From contig CAIRLC010000017.1 in NCBI GenBank assembly GCA_903879335.1, positions 124,001 through 188,000 on the forward strand: 64,000 bases of DNA, written 5' to 3'. The position numbers and the translations under genes are program-made. Shown here in pieces: positions 28,023-38,301 of this stretch (positions are counted from its first letter, which is position 1; every line of letters begins with the position of its first letter). This stretch comes from an uncultured Pseudomonadota bacterium (GTDB lineage Bacteria; Pseudomonadota; Gammaproteobacteria; Steroidobacterales; Steroidobacteraceae). Under the pieces are notes generated by a model. That model was not told the DNA's origin and did not search any database. It saw only the letters and a list, made by a program, of their open reading frames with translations.

Positions 28023-28834
28023 GTCGATTCATCGCTAACGCCCGCATGTATGCCGTGACACCCGCCGTGGAAGCGCACTGGCAGACTGTCATCGACCATG
28101 TCGCTCAGGATGCGGACGTTGCGCTCGATTATTGGCCCTACCCCGCCCCACAACCCTTGGAGGATCTCTGGCGTCGGCCGGATCTTGGTTGTGTGCTGAT
28201 GTGTGGTTACCCCATCGCGTTGCGAATGGCGCCAGTAGTCCCTCTCGCGGCGCCAATCCCGGCCATGGCCTGGGCCCAAGGTCGTGCGCTGTATCGCAGT
28301 GATCTGATCGTGCGCTCAGAGTCTTCATTTCAGACCTTAGAAGACACCTTTGGCCATCGGGCTGCTTGGACGGTGCGGCACTCCCATTCCGGCTTCAATG
28401 CCTTTCGGCACCATCTTCTGCGGTACCGCAGCGCGGTGCGCTCACGTCTATATCGCGAGATGGTGCCGGACCTCGTCACAGCTCGGGCCATCCTCGATGG
28501 TGTGCGCGAGGGTCGCTTCGACGTCGGCCCACTCGATGCCTACTGGCATTGGCTGATCGCGCAACACGCACCGCAGATCACCGCAGGTATCCGTGTCCTC
28601 GAGTCCACAGACGTGGCGCCGATGCCGGCTTTTGTGGCGGGTGCTGGGATGCCTGAGGAGACGATTGCACGTTTAAAGGCGGCCTTCGCGGCGGCGGCGA
28701 AGAGACCGTGGTTTGCGGCGTGCACCGCTCCGCTCGGACTCGTCGGCTTCGCGCCGGTGACCCATGATGACTTTGCGTTAACGTTGGCGCGCGATCAGGC
28801 CGCGCACGCAGCCGACTACCCGCTGCCAGCCTAA
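28019..28834 (+). CDS. PhnD/SsuA-like substrate-binding-fold protein, no signal peptide
   Basis: 271 residues resembling the type 2 periplasmic-binding fold of phosphonate/sulfonate binding proteins (CVLMCGYPIALR, ALYRSDLIVRSESSFQTLEDTFG, SHSGFNAFRHHLLRY, GRFDVGPLDAYWHWLI, RVLESTDVAPMPAFVAGAGM). The N-terminus MSRFIANARMYAVTPAVEAHW has no signal peptide or lipobox, so it is predicted to be cytosolic. Its ATG overlaps the methyltransferase stop (ATGA), giving obligate co-translation. A role as a substrate-binding or accessory partner of the MttB-like enzyme is inference; an exported protein with a missed start is possible but upstream sequence is methyltransferase coding. Confidence 0.75.
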   Translation: MSRFIANARMYAVTPAVEAHWQTVIDHVAQDADVALDYWPYPAPQPLEDLWRRPDLGCVLMCGYPIALRMAPVVPLAAPIPAMAWAQGRALYRSDLIVRSESSFQTLEDTFGHRAAWTVRHSHSGFNAFRHHLLRYRSAVRSRLYREMVPDLVTARAILDGVREGRFDVGPLDAYWHWLIAQHAPQITAGIRVLESTDVAPMPAFVAGAGMPEETIARLKAAFAAAAKRPWFAACTAPLGLVGFAPVTHDDFALTLARDQAAHAADYPLPA

Positions 28835-28840
28835 CCTTGC

Positions 28841-29785
28841 TTAGTGCGGCACGCGTCCCATGGGATGGACAGTCACGTCGTGCGGCTTAAAGAGATACCG
28901 ACGCGCCACGTCAAAATAGGTCTTGTAGACGAGCCCATGATTGAGGTGGATTAATTCATCCCGCCGCAGGCGGTACCGACGCAGATAGGCATACCACGGC
29001 ATCAACGGTTCATCGTGGTGCAGCACATGAAGGTTGTTGAAAAGGAACAGCGGTCCAAAAAACCAGCTGCCCTCGACAATCGCGATGCGCTCATGCACCG
29101 ATGGCCGCGCGCGGTGTTCTGCAAACGACCGCACGGAGCCTAAGCTTTTACTTGGCCACACCACCGCCAGAGCATAGAGCGCGATTGGCAGGTGACATAC
29201 AGCGCTCAACCACACCAGCACCACAGCGCACCAAACGAGATGCTCAAACCACGCTGCGCGCGCACCCGTTTCGTTACGCCGAACTGCACGCCACTCGCCC
29301 AGCCAATACATGCCGATGTGCAGCGGCGGACCGATCGTGACGCGCCCGAACAGCGTCTGATCGAACCTCCATAAGACACGCATCGGCGCGGACATGGAGG
29401 CCCAGTGCGCTTCGGTGAGGTAGTAGGACTCCGGATCGTCCACCGGGTCGGTCAGTCGGTCATTGTTATGGTGTTTGAGATGCAGCCGCTTGTAGCGGGT
29501 ATAGGGGATCCACAGGGAAATCGGCAGCATGCCGAAGAGGTCATTGATGCCGCGCCACCGCGTCGGATGGCCGTGCAGCACTTCGTGCTGTAGCGAACCG
29601 TGCCAGGCCACCAAGATCGCGAGCAACGGCAACACAAGCGCGAGCGGCCAGTCGTGCCAGTGGTAGGTCAGGACCGCCCACCCGCCATAAATCAGACCCG
29701 CCAATGCAACCGTCGGCCACTCGACCCGCGGGGCATCCGCGTAACGAGCAGGCTCAGCGGTGAATAGGTGGGTAAAAATCGACAT
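28841..29785 (-). CDS. Membrane fatty acid desaturase-family diiron protein
   Basis: 314 residues with the three histidine clusters of membrane desaturases/hydroxylases: HEVLHGH (67-73), HLKHH (102-106) and HVLHH (about residue 253). Hydrophobic segments lie near 25-40, 46-62, 84-95 and 190-210. Family members use a diiron centre and O2 to desaturate or hydroxylate acyl chains and some small molecules. It is 74 bases downstream of the yehW-like permease on the same strand, so it may share the importer transcript. Whether it acts on lipids or on an imported quaternary amine cannot be decided from sequence. Convergent with the PhnD-like gene 6 bases away. Confidence 0.85.
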   Translation of the reverse strand: MSIFTHLFTAEPARYADAPRVEWPTVALAGLIYGGWAVLTYHWHDWPLALVLPLLAILVAWHGSLQHEVLHGHPTRWRGINDLFGMLPISLWIPYTRYKRLHLKHHNNDRLTDPVDDPESYYLTEAHWASMSAPMRVLWRFDQTLFGRVTIGPPLHIGMYWLGEWRAVRRNETGARAAWFEHLVWCAVVLVWLSAVCHLPIALYALAVVWPSKSLGSVRSFAEHRARPSVHERIAIVEGSWFFGPLFLFNNLHVLHHDEPLMPWYAYLRRYRLRRDELIHLNHGLVYKTYFDVARRYLFKPHDVTVHPMGRVPH

Positions 29786-29859
29786 GGTCCAAGGGTCCTG
29801 ATCACGACGGGTCGAGTGTAGCTGAACATCGGCATGATGGGATTGTGAGTCGCCCTCCG

Positions 29860-30591
29860 TTATCCCTGTCGCGGCAGGACGTAGGCACCGATTCGGCCGA
29901 TCGCATCGTGCAACAGAATCGCCATGAGCCCGGTGAGCAGACCACCCTGCAGTACGAAGGCGGTATTGTCCGACAGCAGGCCCGCGATGATGACCTCGCC
30001 GAGGCCTTTGGCGGCAACCGTAGACCCCAAAGTTGCGGTCCCCACGCTGATGACGAGGGTCTGACGCAAGCCCTCAACGATCAGCGGCCCAGCCAAGGGC
30101 AGCTCGATGCTCCATAAGCGCTGCCAGGCATCCATGCCGACCCCATCGGCCGCCTCTAAAACCGAGGCCGGCAGCTCAGCAAGTCCGGTCAGTGCGTTTT
30201 CAAAGACCGGCAACAAGCCGTAAGCCACCAGCGCGATCAGCGCGGGTAATGAGCCAAATCCAACCAGCGGCACGGCCACGGCCAGCACAGCGACCGGCGG
30301 AAAGGTCTGACCGATACTGACCAACGAACGCGACATTGGCAGAAATGCCCGACCAGGTCCTCGGGTCACGACCACCGCGAGCAGAACTGCGATCACTGCA
30401 CTCAGGGCCGTGGCGAACAACACGAGTCCAAGATGCGCAAGCGCGAGATCAGCCAGATCCCCCTGGTCATAAATTGCCGGTGCGCCGTCGTGGGTGAACG
30501 GCGCGAATACGGCGGCAAAGGCGCTCGGGCGCCACAGGAAGGCGATGACACTCAGCCAGACCGCTGTCCGCAGAAGCGTCGCCGGTCTCAT
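29860..30591 (-). CDS. yehW: Quaternary amine ABC transporter permease (YehW-like)
   Basis: 243 residues with about six membrane segments and the permease coupling signature [28 protein letters not shown]. Length matches E. coli YehW (243). ATG 30591 overlaps the ATPase stop by four bases. It forms an inner-membrane channel with the 384-residue permease for import of betaine-like solutes. Confidence 0.88.
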   Translation of the reverse strand: MRPATLLRTAVWLSVIAFLWRPSAFAAVFAPFTHDGAPAIYDQGDLADLALAHLGLVLFATALSAVIAVLLAVVVTRGPGRAFLPMSRSLVSIGQTFPPVAVLAVAVPLVGFGSLPALIALVAYGLLPVFENALTGLAELPASVLEAADGVGMDAWQRLWSIELPLAGPLIVEGLRQTLVISVGTATLGSTVAAKGLGEVIIAGLLSDNTAFVLQGGLLTGLMAILLHDAIGRIGAYVLPRQG

Positions 30592-31526
30592 TGATGCGCC
30601 GCCCCGCGCGCAAGAATGGCCTCGAGCGTCACCTGGCCGACGACCTCACCGTCAGCCCCACACACGGTAGCGGCCCGAACACCAGCCCAGATCAACGCCG
30701 ACAGCGCATCCCGAAGGCTCATGGATGCCGACAACTGAAGCCCGTCAGCGTGCCCTGGCGCCATCGCAACCATCACCGTGTCGAGCGACAGCAGGCGTAG
30801 CGCCCGGTCGGCGGTACCCGTCAATGCCGAGACCTGCGCAGAGGCGGGTGCCGTCAGCAAACGAGTCGGCTTGTCGTACTGCAATAATCGGCCGTTATCG
30901 AGTACCGCAATACGATCGGCCAATAGGAAGGCTTCGTCCATATCGTGGGTGACGATCACGATGGTGGTCTTCAGTTGTTGCTGGATGGCGCGCAAATCCG
31001 TTTGAGCTTTCGCGCGGATAATCGGATCGAGTGCGCCGAACGGCTCATCCATCAGAAGCACCGACGGCCCCGCAGCAAGCGCGCGCGCGACCCCCACGCG
31101 CTGCTGCTGACCGCCTGACAGCTCTGCCGGCAATCGCTGCGCGTGGATCTGCGGATCTAAGCCAAAGAGCAGCAACAGCTGTTCGATCCGTGCCGCAATT
31201 CGTACATCCGACCAGCCCAGCATTCGGGGCACAGTAGCGATGTTCTCCGCCACCGTGCGATGTGGAAAAAGGCCGTTGCCTTGGATCACGTAGCCGATGC
31301 GGCGGCGCAACGCATGCGCCGGTTCTTCCGTCGTCAGACGGCCATCAATGCGCACGGTGCCGGCCGAGGGCTCGACCAATCGATTGATCATCCGTAGCAG
31401 CGTCGACTTACCAGAGCCCGAAGTGCCAACGATCGCAGTGATCGAGCCTGTCGGTACCCGCAAATCAACCGCATCGACCACCGTAGTGCCGCCGTAGCGT
31501 TTGGTGAGTCCATCGATCTCAATCAT
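30588..31526 (-). CDS. yehX: Quaternary amine ABC transporter ATPase (YehX-like)
   Basis: 312 residues. Walker [10 protein letters not shown] (34-42), signature [15 protein letters not shown], Walker [13 protein letters not shown] and switch VTHDMDEAF are all intact. A C-terminal ~70-residue segment ([27 protein letters not shown]...) resembles one CBS-type regulatory module, as in OpuA/OpuC ATPases that sense ionic strength. ATG 31526 overlaps the YehY-like stop (ATGA). Confidence 0.92.
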   Translation of the reverse strand: MIEIDGLTKRYGGTTVVDAVDLRVPTGSITAIVGTSGSGKSTLLRMINRLVEPSAGTVRIDGRLTTEEPAHALRRRIGYVIQGNGLFPHRTVAENIATVPRMLGWSDVRIAARIEQLLLLFGLDPQIHAQRLPAELSGGQQQRVGVARALAAGPSVLLMDEPFGALDPIIRAKAQTDLRAIQQQLKTTIVIVTHDMDEAFLLADRIAVLDNGRLLQYDKPTRLLTAPASAQVSALTGTADRALRLLSLDTVMVAMAPGHADGLQLSASMSLRDALSALIWAGVRAATVCGADGEVVGQVTLEAILARGAAHQ

Positions 31527-32677
31527 GCGCGTCTCCGTCGCTCAAGCCTTTCGACGAGTGCGTCCAGTAGCACACCTGCCACCAACGCGAGCATTACCAT
31601 TGGCAGTGCGCCAAGCAGCACAAGGTCGATAGCGGTCTGGCCGATACCTTGAAAAATGAACGCCCCAAGGCCGCCACCCCCGACCAGCGCGGCAATCGCG
31701 GCCAGTCCGATATTCTGCACGAGCACCACGCGAATGCCGGTCACAATCGTCGGCAAAGCCAAAGGCCAGCGAATACGGGTCAGCAGTTGGAATCGTGTTA
31801 AACCCATACCGTAGGCCGCATCCACGACAGCGGCATCGACACGCTCAAGTCCAAGCACCGTGTTCGCGACGACCGGCAACAAGGCGTAGAGACATAACGC
31901 AATAAACGCAGGCGCATAGCCAATACCGCCGATGCCCCACTGCGCTAGCGCAGGCCAGGCAGCCGCCAGCGCAGCGAGTGGGGCCATGAGCATGCCGAAC
32001 AGTGCGATGGACGGTACGGTCTGTACCACACTGAGCGTCGCGAGCACGCTCTGTCGTAGCGTGGCTCGGCCATGACAAACGATCCCGAGCGGCAGTCCCA
32101 GCCACACGGCAACGAGGACCGAACCGAGGGACAGGAGCAGGTGCCGACTGAACTCGTGGGCGAAACGGTCGGCGTTAACCGCGTACTCCCGCATCACCGA
32201 AATCGAGTCAAAGTGACCGCTGTGCAAACCGAGCGCACCGACGACGACCGTCAACGCAATGAGCACGCACTGTCGGCTCGCGCTCAACTGCAGTCTCGCA
32301 ACCGCGTCAGTCACGAGCAACAGCAATGCGCCAAGCGCGCACCAGAACCCCACCCCGGGCGCGATCCGCTGCACAGCGTTCTCATCCATCACCTGGACGG
32401 CTGCCGCGCTGCCGAGCCCGTACAGGAGCGTGGCAACGGCGACGCCCCCGGCAATCAGGCGGAGCCATGGGCGGCGCGCAAAGGTCGCCGTGGACACCGC
32501 GCATAACAGCACCAGCCACCAGGGCCAGTACGCGACCGGCAGGGCGAGTTCCACGTCGATGCCAATCCCGGGGACGACCCGACTGCTCTTCTCAACCAGA
32601 AACGGCCAGCCGAAGAGCGCCCATAGGCCGGCACCTCCGAACAATAATCCAGGCAGATTGCGGGCAAGCCGGGTCAC
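31523..32677 (-). CDS. yehY: Quaternary amine ABC transporter permease, long type (YehY-like)
   Basis: 384 residues, close to the length of E. coli YehY (385). An N-terminal block of extra membrane helices precedes a standard permease core with the coupling loop [25 protein letters not shown]. The order binding protein, long permease, ATPase, short permease is the yehZYXW (osmF) order. The start is GTG 32677 in a GTGA overlap with the binding-protein stop. Confidence 0.9.
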   Translation of the reverse strand: MTRLARNLPGLLFGGAGLWALFGWPFLVEKSSRVVPGIGIDVELALPVAYWPWWLVLLCAVSTATFARRPWLRLIAGGVAVATLLYGLGSAAAVQVMDENAVQRIAPGVGFWCALGALLLLVTDAVARLQLSASRQCVLIALTVVVGALGLHSGHFDSISVMREYAVNADRFAHEFSRHLLLSLGSVLVAVWLGLPLGIVCHGRATLRQSVLATLSVVQTVPSIALFGMLMAPLAALAAAWPALAQWGIGGIGYAPAFIALCLYALLPVVANTVLGLERVDAAVVDAAYGMGLTRFQLLTRIRWPLALPTIVTGIRVVLVQNIGLAAIAALVGGGGLGAFIFQGIGQTAIDLVLLGALPMVMLALVAGVLLDALVERLERRRRA

Positions 32678-33597
32678 GGCAGAAAGCCCGCGCGACGTAG
32701 ATAATCCCGGGCCACCACGGCGGGCGCCTCACCACCGATCTGCACGCGTTCGTTCAGGCGCTGCAAGCGCTCACGGTCCAAACTCTGCATGAGCGGCGCA
32801 AGGACCGCCGGGATGGCCGGGTAGCGCTGCAGCACCACCTCGCGCACGGTGGGTACCGGCGCGTAGATGGGCTGATCGTGACGGTCGTCTTCAAGGACGC
32901 GCAAATGGGCGCTGACGATCCCACCATCGGTGGCGTACACCATCGCCACGTTGACCGCATTGGTCCGAGCGGCTGCGGCACCGATCGTCGCTGAGGTCTC
33001 GCCACCCGCCAGAACAATTTTCTGCTCCGGTCGTAGATGAAAACCGTAAGTTGACTCCAGAGACTTGAGCGTACCGGCATTGGCAAACTCGGCCGAACAG
33101 GCCAAGACCACCGATCCACCGCCGCGCACCCAGCGGCCGAAGTCGCTCAACGTGACGAGACCTGCCTGGCGGGCAACGTCCTCGCGGACAGCGAGTGCCC
33201 ACGCATTGCTCGCTGGCGCCGGGGTCAGCCAGACGATCCGATGCGAGAGGAGATCCAGCCTCGCACCTTCCTGATACCCTGCAGCCGCGTCTTTCCAGAC
33301 TCGATCAGCCGAACGGTTGTAAAAAAATCCAGCATTACCGGTGTACTCAACGTACAGGTCGATTTCACCTGCGAGCAGCGCGCGACGCACCACGGGCGTA
33401 GCGCCGAGCGTCATGCGATCGACGGTCGGAATGCCCCGTGCCTCAAGCAACAACCGGATCATCTGCCCGATCATGGCCGACTCGGTGGACAACTTCGAGG
33501 AGACGACCACGGGCACGGGCGCGGCGGCGCTCGCCGTCGTGGCGAGCGCCACGATCGCCATGAGGCTGAGAATGAGTCCCCGAACCCTACTGCGCAC
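32674..33597 (-). CDS. osmF: Quaternary amine binding protein (OsmF/YehZ-like)
   Basis: 307 residues with a Sec signal peptide (GLILSLMAIVALATTASAAA). Mature sequence has the ProX/OsmF pattern: SKLSTESAMIGQMI, LYVEYTGNAGFFYN and MVYATDGGIVSAH. It binds glycine betaine, choline or related compounds in the periplasm for the YehYXW-type membrane complex. The start is GTG 33597 behind GGGAGG. First gene of the importer operon, divergent from soxB copy 2. In enterobacteria this system is low-affinity, so a catabolic rather than osmoprotective role is plausible here. Confidence 0.9.
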   Translation of the reverse strand: MRSRVRGLILSLMAIVALATTASAAAPVPVVVSSKLSTESAMIGQMIRLLLEARGIPTVDRMTLGATPVVRRALLAGEIDLYVEYTGNAGFFYNRSADRVWKDAAAGYQEGARLDLLSHRIVWLTPAPASNAWALAVREDVARQAGLVTLSDFGRWVRGGGSVVLACSAEFANAGTLKSLESTYGFHLRPEQKIVLAGGETSATIGAAAARTNAVNVAMVYATDGGIVSAHLRVLEDDRHDQPIYAPVPTVREVVLQRYPAIPAVLAPLMQSLDRERLQRLNERVQIGGEAPAVVARDYLRRAGFLP

Positions 33598-33777
33598 GCT
33601 GGCACCTCCCGACCCATGACGAATGCCGGATCGACCCTGTCACCTTGGAGATTGGCGCGCAGAGCGTCAAGCGCCACAGCGCTTGTCATCCATCGCGGCG
33701 CATGGTGACATGCGAGATTACTGAAAGTTCGCGGCGCGAGGAACGCTCGCCCGTCGACGAGAGAACTGGCTGACATC

Positions 33778-35082
33778 GTGAAGTTATCGTTGCAACGCAC
33801 ACGCAAGACACGCGCTGATGGCGCGGATAGCGGAGACTACGGCCTGCTCCGACTGCTGCGCGAGGGCCTGTTTGGGCATCAGGGCTGGACCCCGGCATGG
33901 CATAAAGCAACGCCACGCGCGCATTACCGCGTGATCGTGGTCGGCGGCGGCGGCCAGGGGCTCGCTACCGCCCATGCCCTCGCGACCGAGCACGGGATCA
34001 CGGATGTTGCCGTGCTGGAGAAGGGCCCGATTGGTCTAGGCAATGTCGGTCGCAACACGACCATCATTCGCTCCAATTATTTCCAGCCCGACAATATTCG
34101 CTTCTATGAGTATTCCTTAAAGCGCTGGGAGCAATTGGAGCGCACCCTCAATTTCAATGCGATGGTGAGTCAGCGCGGGACGCTGAATCTGTTCCACACG
34201 GAAGCCCAGCGAGATCTCTTCACGCGTCGCGCGAATAGCATGCGCTTGCTCGGTGTCGATGCCGAGGCACTCGACCGCAAGGAGGTCAAGGAGCTTGTGC
34301 CACTCGTCGATCTCGATCACGGCCGATTCCCGGTTTTGGGCGGATTTTTACAGCCTCGCGGCGGCACGGTCCGGCACGATGCCGTAGCCTGGGGCTATGC
34401 CCGCGCCGCCTCGCGGGCGGGGGTCGACATCGTCGAACACTGCGATGTGCGCCGGGTCGTGGCCGAGCGCGGCCGGGTGACCGGTGTCGAGACAAGCCGA
34501 GGTTTCATCGGCGCCGATATCGTGTGTCTGGCCGTGGCGGGCCACTCGTCGACGCTGGCAGGCACAGTCGGCCTGCGACTCCCGCTCGAAAGCCACGTGC
34601 TGCAGGCCTTTGTCAGCGAGTCGATCAAGCCGGTACTGGATGTGGTTGTCACCTACGGCGCTGGTCACTTTTACATCAGCCAGTCGGACAAAGGCGGACT
34701 GGTCTTCGGTGGCCCGATCGACGGCTATAACACCTACGGACAGCGCGGCACGCTGCCGGTAGCCGAAGAGGTCGCGGCTGCAGGACTGACGATGCTACCG
34801 GGACTTAGCCGTGTGCGCGTCTTGCGTCAGTGGGGCGGCGTGATGGACATGAGTATGGACGGATCACCGATCATTTCGCGCACCCCCCTCGATGGCCTGA
34901 TCCTGAATGGCGGCTGGTGCTACGGCGGCTTCAAGGCCATACCTGCTGGGGGCATCGCCACCGCACATCTGATTGCGACGGGCGAACCGCACGAGATTGC
35001 ACGCCACTACGATCTGGATCGATTTGCCGACGGCCGTACCATCGACGAACGTGGTACGGGCCCATACCCGTGGGCCCACTGA
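33778..35082 (+). CDS. soxB: Sarcosine oxidase subunit beta (copy 2)
   Basis: 434 residues, slightly longer than copy 1 through an N-terminal extension. Rossmann loop VVGGGGQGLATAHALA (54-69), [12 protein letters not shown], and [13 protein letters not shown] with His200 as presumed covalent-FMN ligand. SQSDKGGLVFGG and GGWCYGGFKAIPAGG are family blocks. Start GTG 33778. First gene of a second soxBDAG operon, divergent from the osmF-like importer. Clearly diverged from copy 1, so not a recent duplication; it may act on a different N-methyl amino acid. Confidence 0.93.
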   Translation: MKLSLQRTRKTRADGADSGDYGLLRLLREGLFGHQGWTPAWHKATPRAHYRVIVVGGGGQGLATAHALATEHGITDVAVLEKGPIGLGNVGRNTTIIRSNYFQPDNIRFYEYSLKRWEQLERTLNFNAMVSQRGTLNLFHTEAQRDLFTRRANSMRLLGVDAEALDRKEVKELVPLVDLDHGRFPVLGGFLQPRGGTVRHDAVAWGYARAASRAGVDIVEHCDVRRVVAERGRVTGVETSRGFIGADIVCLAVAGHSSTLAGTVGLRLPLESHVLQAFVSESIKPVLDVVVTYGAGHFYISQSDKGGLVFGGPIDGYNTYGQRGTLPVAEEVAAAGLTMLPGLSRVRVLRQWGGVMDMSMDGSPIISRTPLDGLILNGGWCYGGFKAIPAGGIATAHLIATGEPHEIARHYDLDRFADGRTIDERGTGPYPWAH

Positions 35083-35083
35083 C

Positions 35084-35365
35084 ATGCTGCGCATCCCCTG
35101 CCCGCACTGCGGGGTTCGCGATGAGACCGAGTTCCGCTACCGCGGCGATGCAACCTTGACTCGGCCGGCGGCGGATGCCGGCGACACTGCGTTCACGCGT
35201 TACGTCTATGAGCGCAACAATCCAAAAGGCTGGCATGCCGAGTGGTGGCTGCATGTCGCGGGCTGCCGCGCGGTACTGCGTGTGGTGCGACATACCGTCA
35301 CCCACGGGATCCACTCAGTGACGTTGCCGCATGAGCCTGCTGACATCCCGGTGGAACTACGATGA
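35084..35365 (+). CDS. soxD: Sarcosine oxidase subunit delta (copy 2)
   Basis: 93 residues. Zinc ligands Cys6 and Cys9 (PCPHC) and His57/Cys61 (LHVAGC) are conserved, with the same spacing as copy 1 apart from a two-residue shift. ATG 35084 is one base after the soxB stop. A longer in-frame opening at 34973 lies inside soxB and is discarded. The stop overlaps the soxA start (ATGA). Confidence 0.92.
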   Translation: MLRIPCPHCGVRDETEFRYRGDATLTRPAADAGDTAFTRYVYERNNPKGWHAEWWLHVAGCRAVLRVVRHTVTHGIHSVTLPHEPADIPVELR

Positions 35366-38301
35366 CCGGACCTACACGTATCGGCACGGGTTTCTTCGAT
35401 CAGTCGGCGACGCCGGTCCATTTTCGCTTTGACGGTCAGACCTACCTCGGCCGTGACGGCGACACGCTTGCCTCGGCGCTCCTCGCCAACGGTGTGCAGG
35501 TGGTCGGTCGCAGTTTCAAATTCCACCGGCGCCGCGGCATCTATACCGCAGGTCCTGAAGAACCGAGCGCGTTGGTCACAGTGATCGGCCCCTATGGACG
35601 CGAACCGAACCGACCGGCTACGACGCTCGTGCTGTATGACGGCCTGGTAGCCGAAAGCCAAAACCGTTGGCCATCCCTGCGCGTCGATCTACTGGCGGTG
35701 TTCGGTCGCCTATCACGCTTTCTGCCAGCCGGTTTTTACTACAAGACATTCATGTGGCCTGCAGCGGCGTGGGAGCGGGTGTACGAGCCCCTGATTCGGC
35801 GCGCCGCGGGATTAGGTCGCCACCAAGCGGCGACGAACGCGCACAAGATCCCGGCAGCCACGGCACAGGTTCATACGGACGTACTCGTCATCGGCGCAGG
35901 CCCCGCCGGCTTGAGTGCCGCGCTCAGCTTGAGCGCCGCTGGATTGCGCGTGATTCTGGCCGACCAAGATGAGCATCTCGGCGGCGGCACAACGCTTGAT
36001 CCCGACTGGCACCCGTGGCGCGCCGCGATGCTCGAGCGATTGTCCGCCGATCCACTCGTCCGCTTATGGCCGCGGACAACCGTGATTGGGGCCTATGGGC
36101 ATGGCGTCTTCGGCGCGCTGCAAACGACAAGGCGGCGCGCCGGACCGGCGGGCGATATCGTCCCAGAAACACTGCAGATCATTCGCGCCGCGAGCACTGT
36201 GCTTGCCACCGGTTGTGTCGAACGTTTGATCGCCCTGCCGGGCAACGACTTACCCGGCGTCATGCTCGCCGGCGCAGCACTGCGTTATCTCGTTGGTCAC
36301 GGCGTGGCCCCGGGTCATCGCACGGTGATCTTTACCAATAACGACGATGCCTATGCCACGGCAGTGGAGAGCCGGCGGCGAGGCAGTGCAATCGAAGCCA
36401 TCGTCGATGTCCGTGAGTACTCGCCAGCGGCCGATCGAGCCCGGGGGGCGGGACTGACCGTGTACGCCGGCGCGAAGATTGAGGCAATCCTCGGTGAGCG
36501 TGCGGTGCGCGCCGTGCGCGTGCGGGACCGCGAAGGCCAACGCTTCACACTGCCCGTCGACTGCGTTTTGCTCTCCGGCGGTCAGACGCCTGCAACGGCG
36601 TTGGCCACGCAACTGAGCGCGGATCTGCGTTGGAATTCAGCGATCGCGGCCTTCACGCCGGACCTGTCGCCGATGATTGGCCAAGTCGCAGGTGCTGCGC
36701 ACGGCGTCTGTGGACTATCGGCCGCCGTTGAGGACGGGCAATCCGCGGCCCAACAGATTGCGCAGACGCTCGGCCTCAGACCCATCGTGATTTCCGACTT
36801 CCCGACCGCCCCTGCGGACGCGCCGCGCGCCGATCTTGAGCCATGTTGGGAGATCGCGGGTCCCGGTAAAGCCTTTGTCGACCTGCAGCATGACGTCACG
36901 ACCGCTGACATTCGGCTAGCACGGCGCGAAGGCTATGAACACGTCGAGCACATGAAGCGGTACACCACTCACGGCATGGCCACCGATCAGGGTCGAATCG
37001 GCGGTCTCGTGGGCCACGCAGTGCTGGCCACTGCTCGGGGTATCGACATCGCTGCAGTCGGTCAGCCGCGAGCGCGGCCATTCCTGGAAAGCGTCCCGTT
37101 GGCCGCCTTGGCTGGCGGCGAGACTGGCGAACACTTCAAGCCCAAGCGCCGCCTGCCTCTGCACGACTGGCACACGGCGCACGGCGCCAGCTTTGTGAAT
37201 GCAGGGCTTTGGTTAAGGCCATTGGTGTACTCACACGATACCGGCTGGGACGCCGTGATGGACGAGGCCCGCCACGTGCGCCGCGAGGCTGGCATCACCG
37301 ACGTGTCGAGTTTGGGAAAGATCGAAGTGGCCGGCAGCGATGCCGCAGCGTTTTTGGACTTCGTCTATGCCAATCGACTGTCGACACTGGCGATGGGCCG
37401 GTGTCGGTATGGCCTGATGCTGCGTGAAGACGGGATCGTCTTCGACGACGGCACGGTGGCCCGGCTCGGAAAGGATCACTTCCTACTGACAACGACGACT
37501 GCCAATGCCGCGGCCGTGCTCGAGCATTTGGAGTTTCATCGCCAGACAATCTACCCGCATTGGGACGTGACTTTGACCGATGTCGGCGATCACTGGGCGC
37601 AGTTCGCGGTCGCCGGACCGCTCTCCCGCACGGTGCTCACGGAAGTCATTGAGGGTGTCGACCTCGCGAACGACGCCTTTCCGTTCATGGCGGCCGCCGG
37701 CGCCCGTATCGCTGGCGTGCCGGGCAGGCTGTTTCGAATCTCTTTCTCTGGCGAACTGGCCTATGAGGTGGCCGTACCGGCGCGGTACGCGCGGGAGGTG
37801 TGGTCGCGGATCCTAGAGACCGGAGCGCCACTGGGCTTGAAGCCCTACGGGCTCGACGCGCTGAACACCCTGCGCATTGAAAAAGGCCACATCACGAGCG
37901 CTGAACTCAATGGCCAAACCAGCGCGCGCGATCTAGGCCTTGAACGCCTTGGCAAAACTGACGGCGACCATATCGGCGCGACACTGGCCCGCCGTCCGGC
38001 GCTACAGGGTGCGGGTCGCCTCGAACTGGTCGGAGTGCGGCCGGTGGATTCTGAGCAGCGACTGCGTAATGGCACCCATCTCATCGATCCCGACGCGCCA
38101 ACCACGAGTCTCGGTTACGTCACTTCCTGCACGCCCGCGACAGAACAGGTCGGCTGGGTTGGCCTCGCCTTGCTGAACGATGGACGAATTCGCATCGGAC
38201 AGCGCCTACTCGCAGTGTCGCCATTGCATCACGAGTCCCATGCGGTGGAGATTGTCAGCCCCCACCATCTCGATCCGGAGAACCGTCGTGTCCGCGCCTG
38301 A
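35362..38301 (+). CDS. soxA: Sarcosine oxidase subunit alpha (copy 2)
   Basis: 979 residues with the complete alpha-subunit layout: N-terminal ferredoxin-like segment (GDTLASALLANGVQVVGRSFKFHRRRG), NAD Rossmann (VLVIGAGPAGLSAALSLSAAG), HMKRYTTHGMATDQGRIGG, then the folate-binding GcvT domain (SSLGKIEVAGSDAAAFLDFVY, FSGELAYEV). ATG 35362 overlaps soxD; its last 14 bases overlap soxG. The C-terminal half is notably diverged from copy 1. Confidence 0.93.
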   Translation: MTGPTRIGTGFFDQSATPVHFRFDGQTYLGRDGDTLASALLANGVQVVGRSFKFHRRRGIYTAGPEEPSALVTVIGPYGREPNRPATTLVLYDGLVAESQNRWPSLRVDLLAVFGRLSRFLPAGFYYKTFMWPAAAWERVYEPLIRRAAGLGRHQAATNAHKIPAATAQVHTDVLVIGAGPAGLSAALSLSAAGLRVILADQDEHLGGGTTLDPDWHPWRAAMLERLSADPLVRLWPRTTVIGAYGHGVFGALQTTRRRAGPAGDIVPETLQIIRAASTVLATGCVERLIALPGNDLPGVMLAGAALRYLVGHGVAPGHRTVIFTNNDDAYATAVESRRRGSAIEAIVDVREYSPAADRARGAGLTVYAGAKIEAILGERAVRAVRVRDREGQRFTLPVDCVLLSGGQTPATALATQLSADLRWNSAIAAFTPDLSPMIGQVAGAAHGVCGLSAAVEDGQSAAQQIAQTLGLRPIVISDFPTAPADAPRADLEPCWEIAGPGKAFVDLQHDVTTADIRLARREGYEHVEHMKRYTTHGMATDQGRIGGLVGHAVLATARGIDIAAVGQPRARPFLESVPLAALAGGETGEHFKPKRRLPLHDWHTAHGASFVNAGLWLRPLVYSHDTGWDAVMDEARHVRREAGITDVSSLGKIEVAGSDAAAFLDFVYANRLSTLAMGRCRYGLMLREDGIVFDDGTVARLGKDHFLLTTTTANAAAVLEHLEFHRQTIYPHWDVTLTDVGDHWAQFAVAGPLSRTVLTEVIEGVDLANDAFPFMAAAGARIAGVPGRLFRISFSGELAYEVAVPARYAREVWSRILETGAPLGLKPYGLDALNTLRIEKGHITSAELNGQTSARDLGLERLGKTDGDHIGATLARRPALQGAGRLELVGVRPVDSEQRLRNGTHLIDPDAPTTSLGYVTSCTPATEQVGWVGLALLNDGRIRIGQRLLAVSPLHHESHAVEIVSPHHLDPENRRVRA

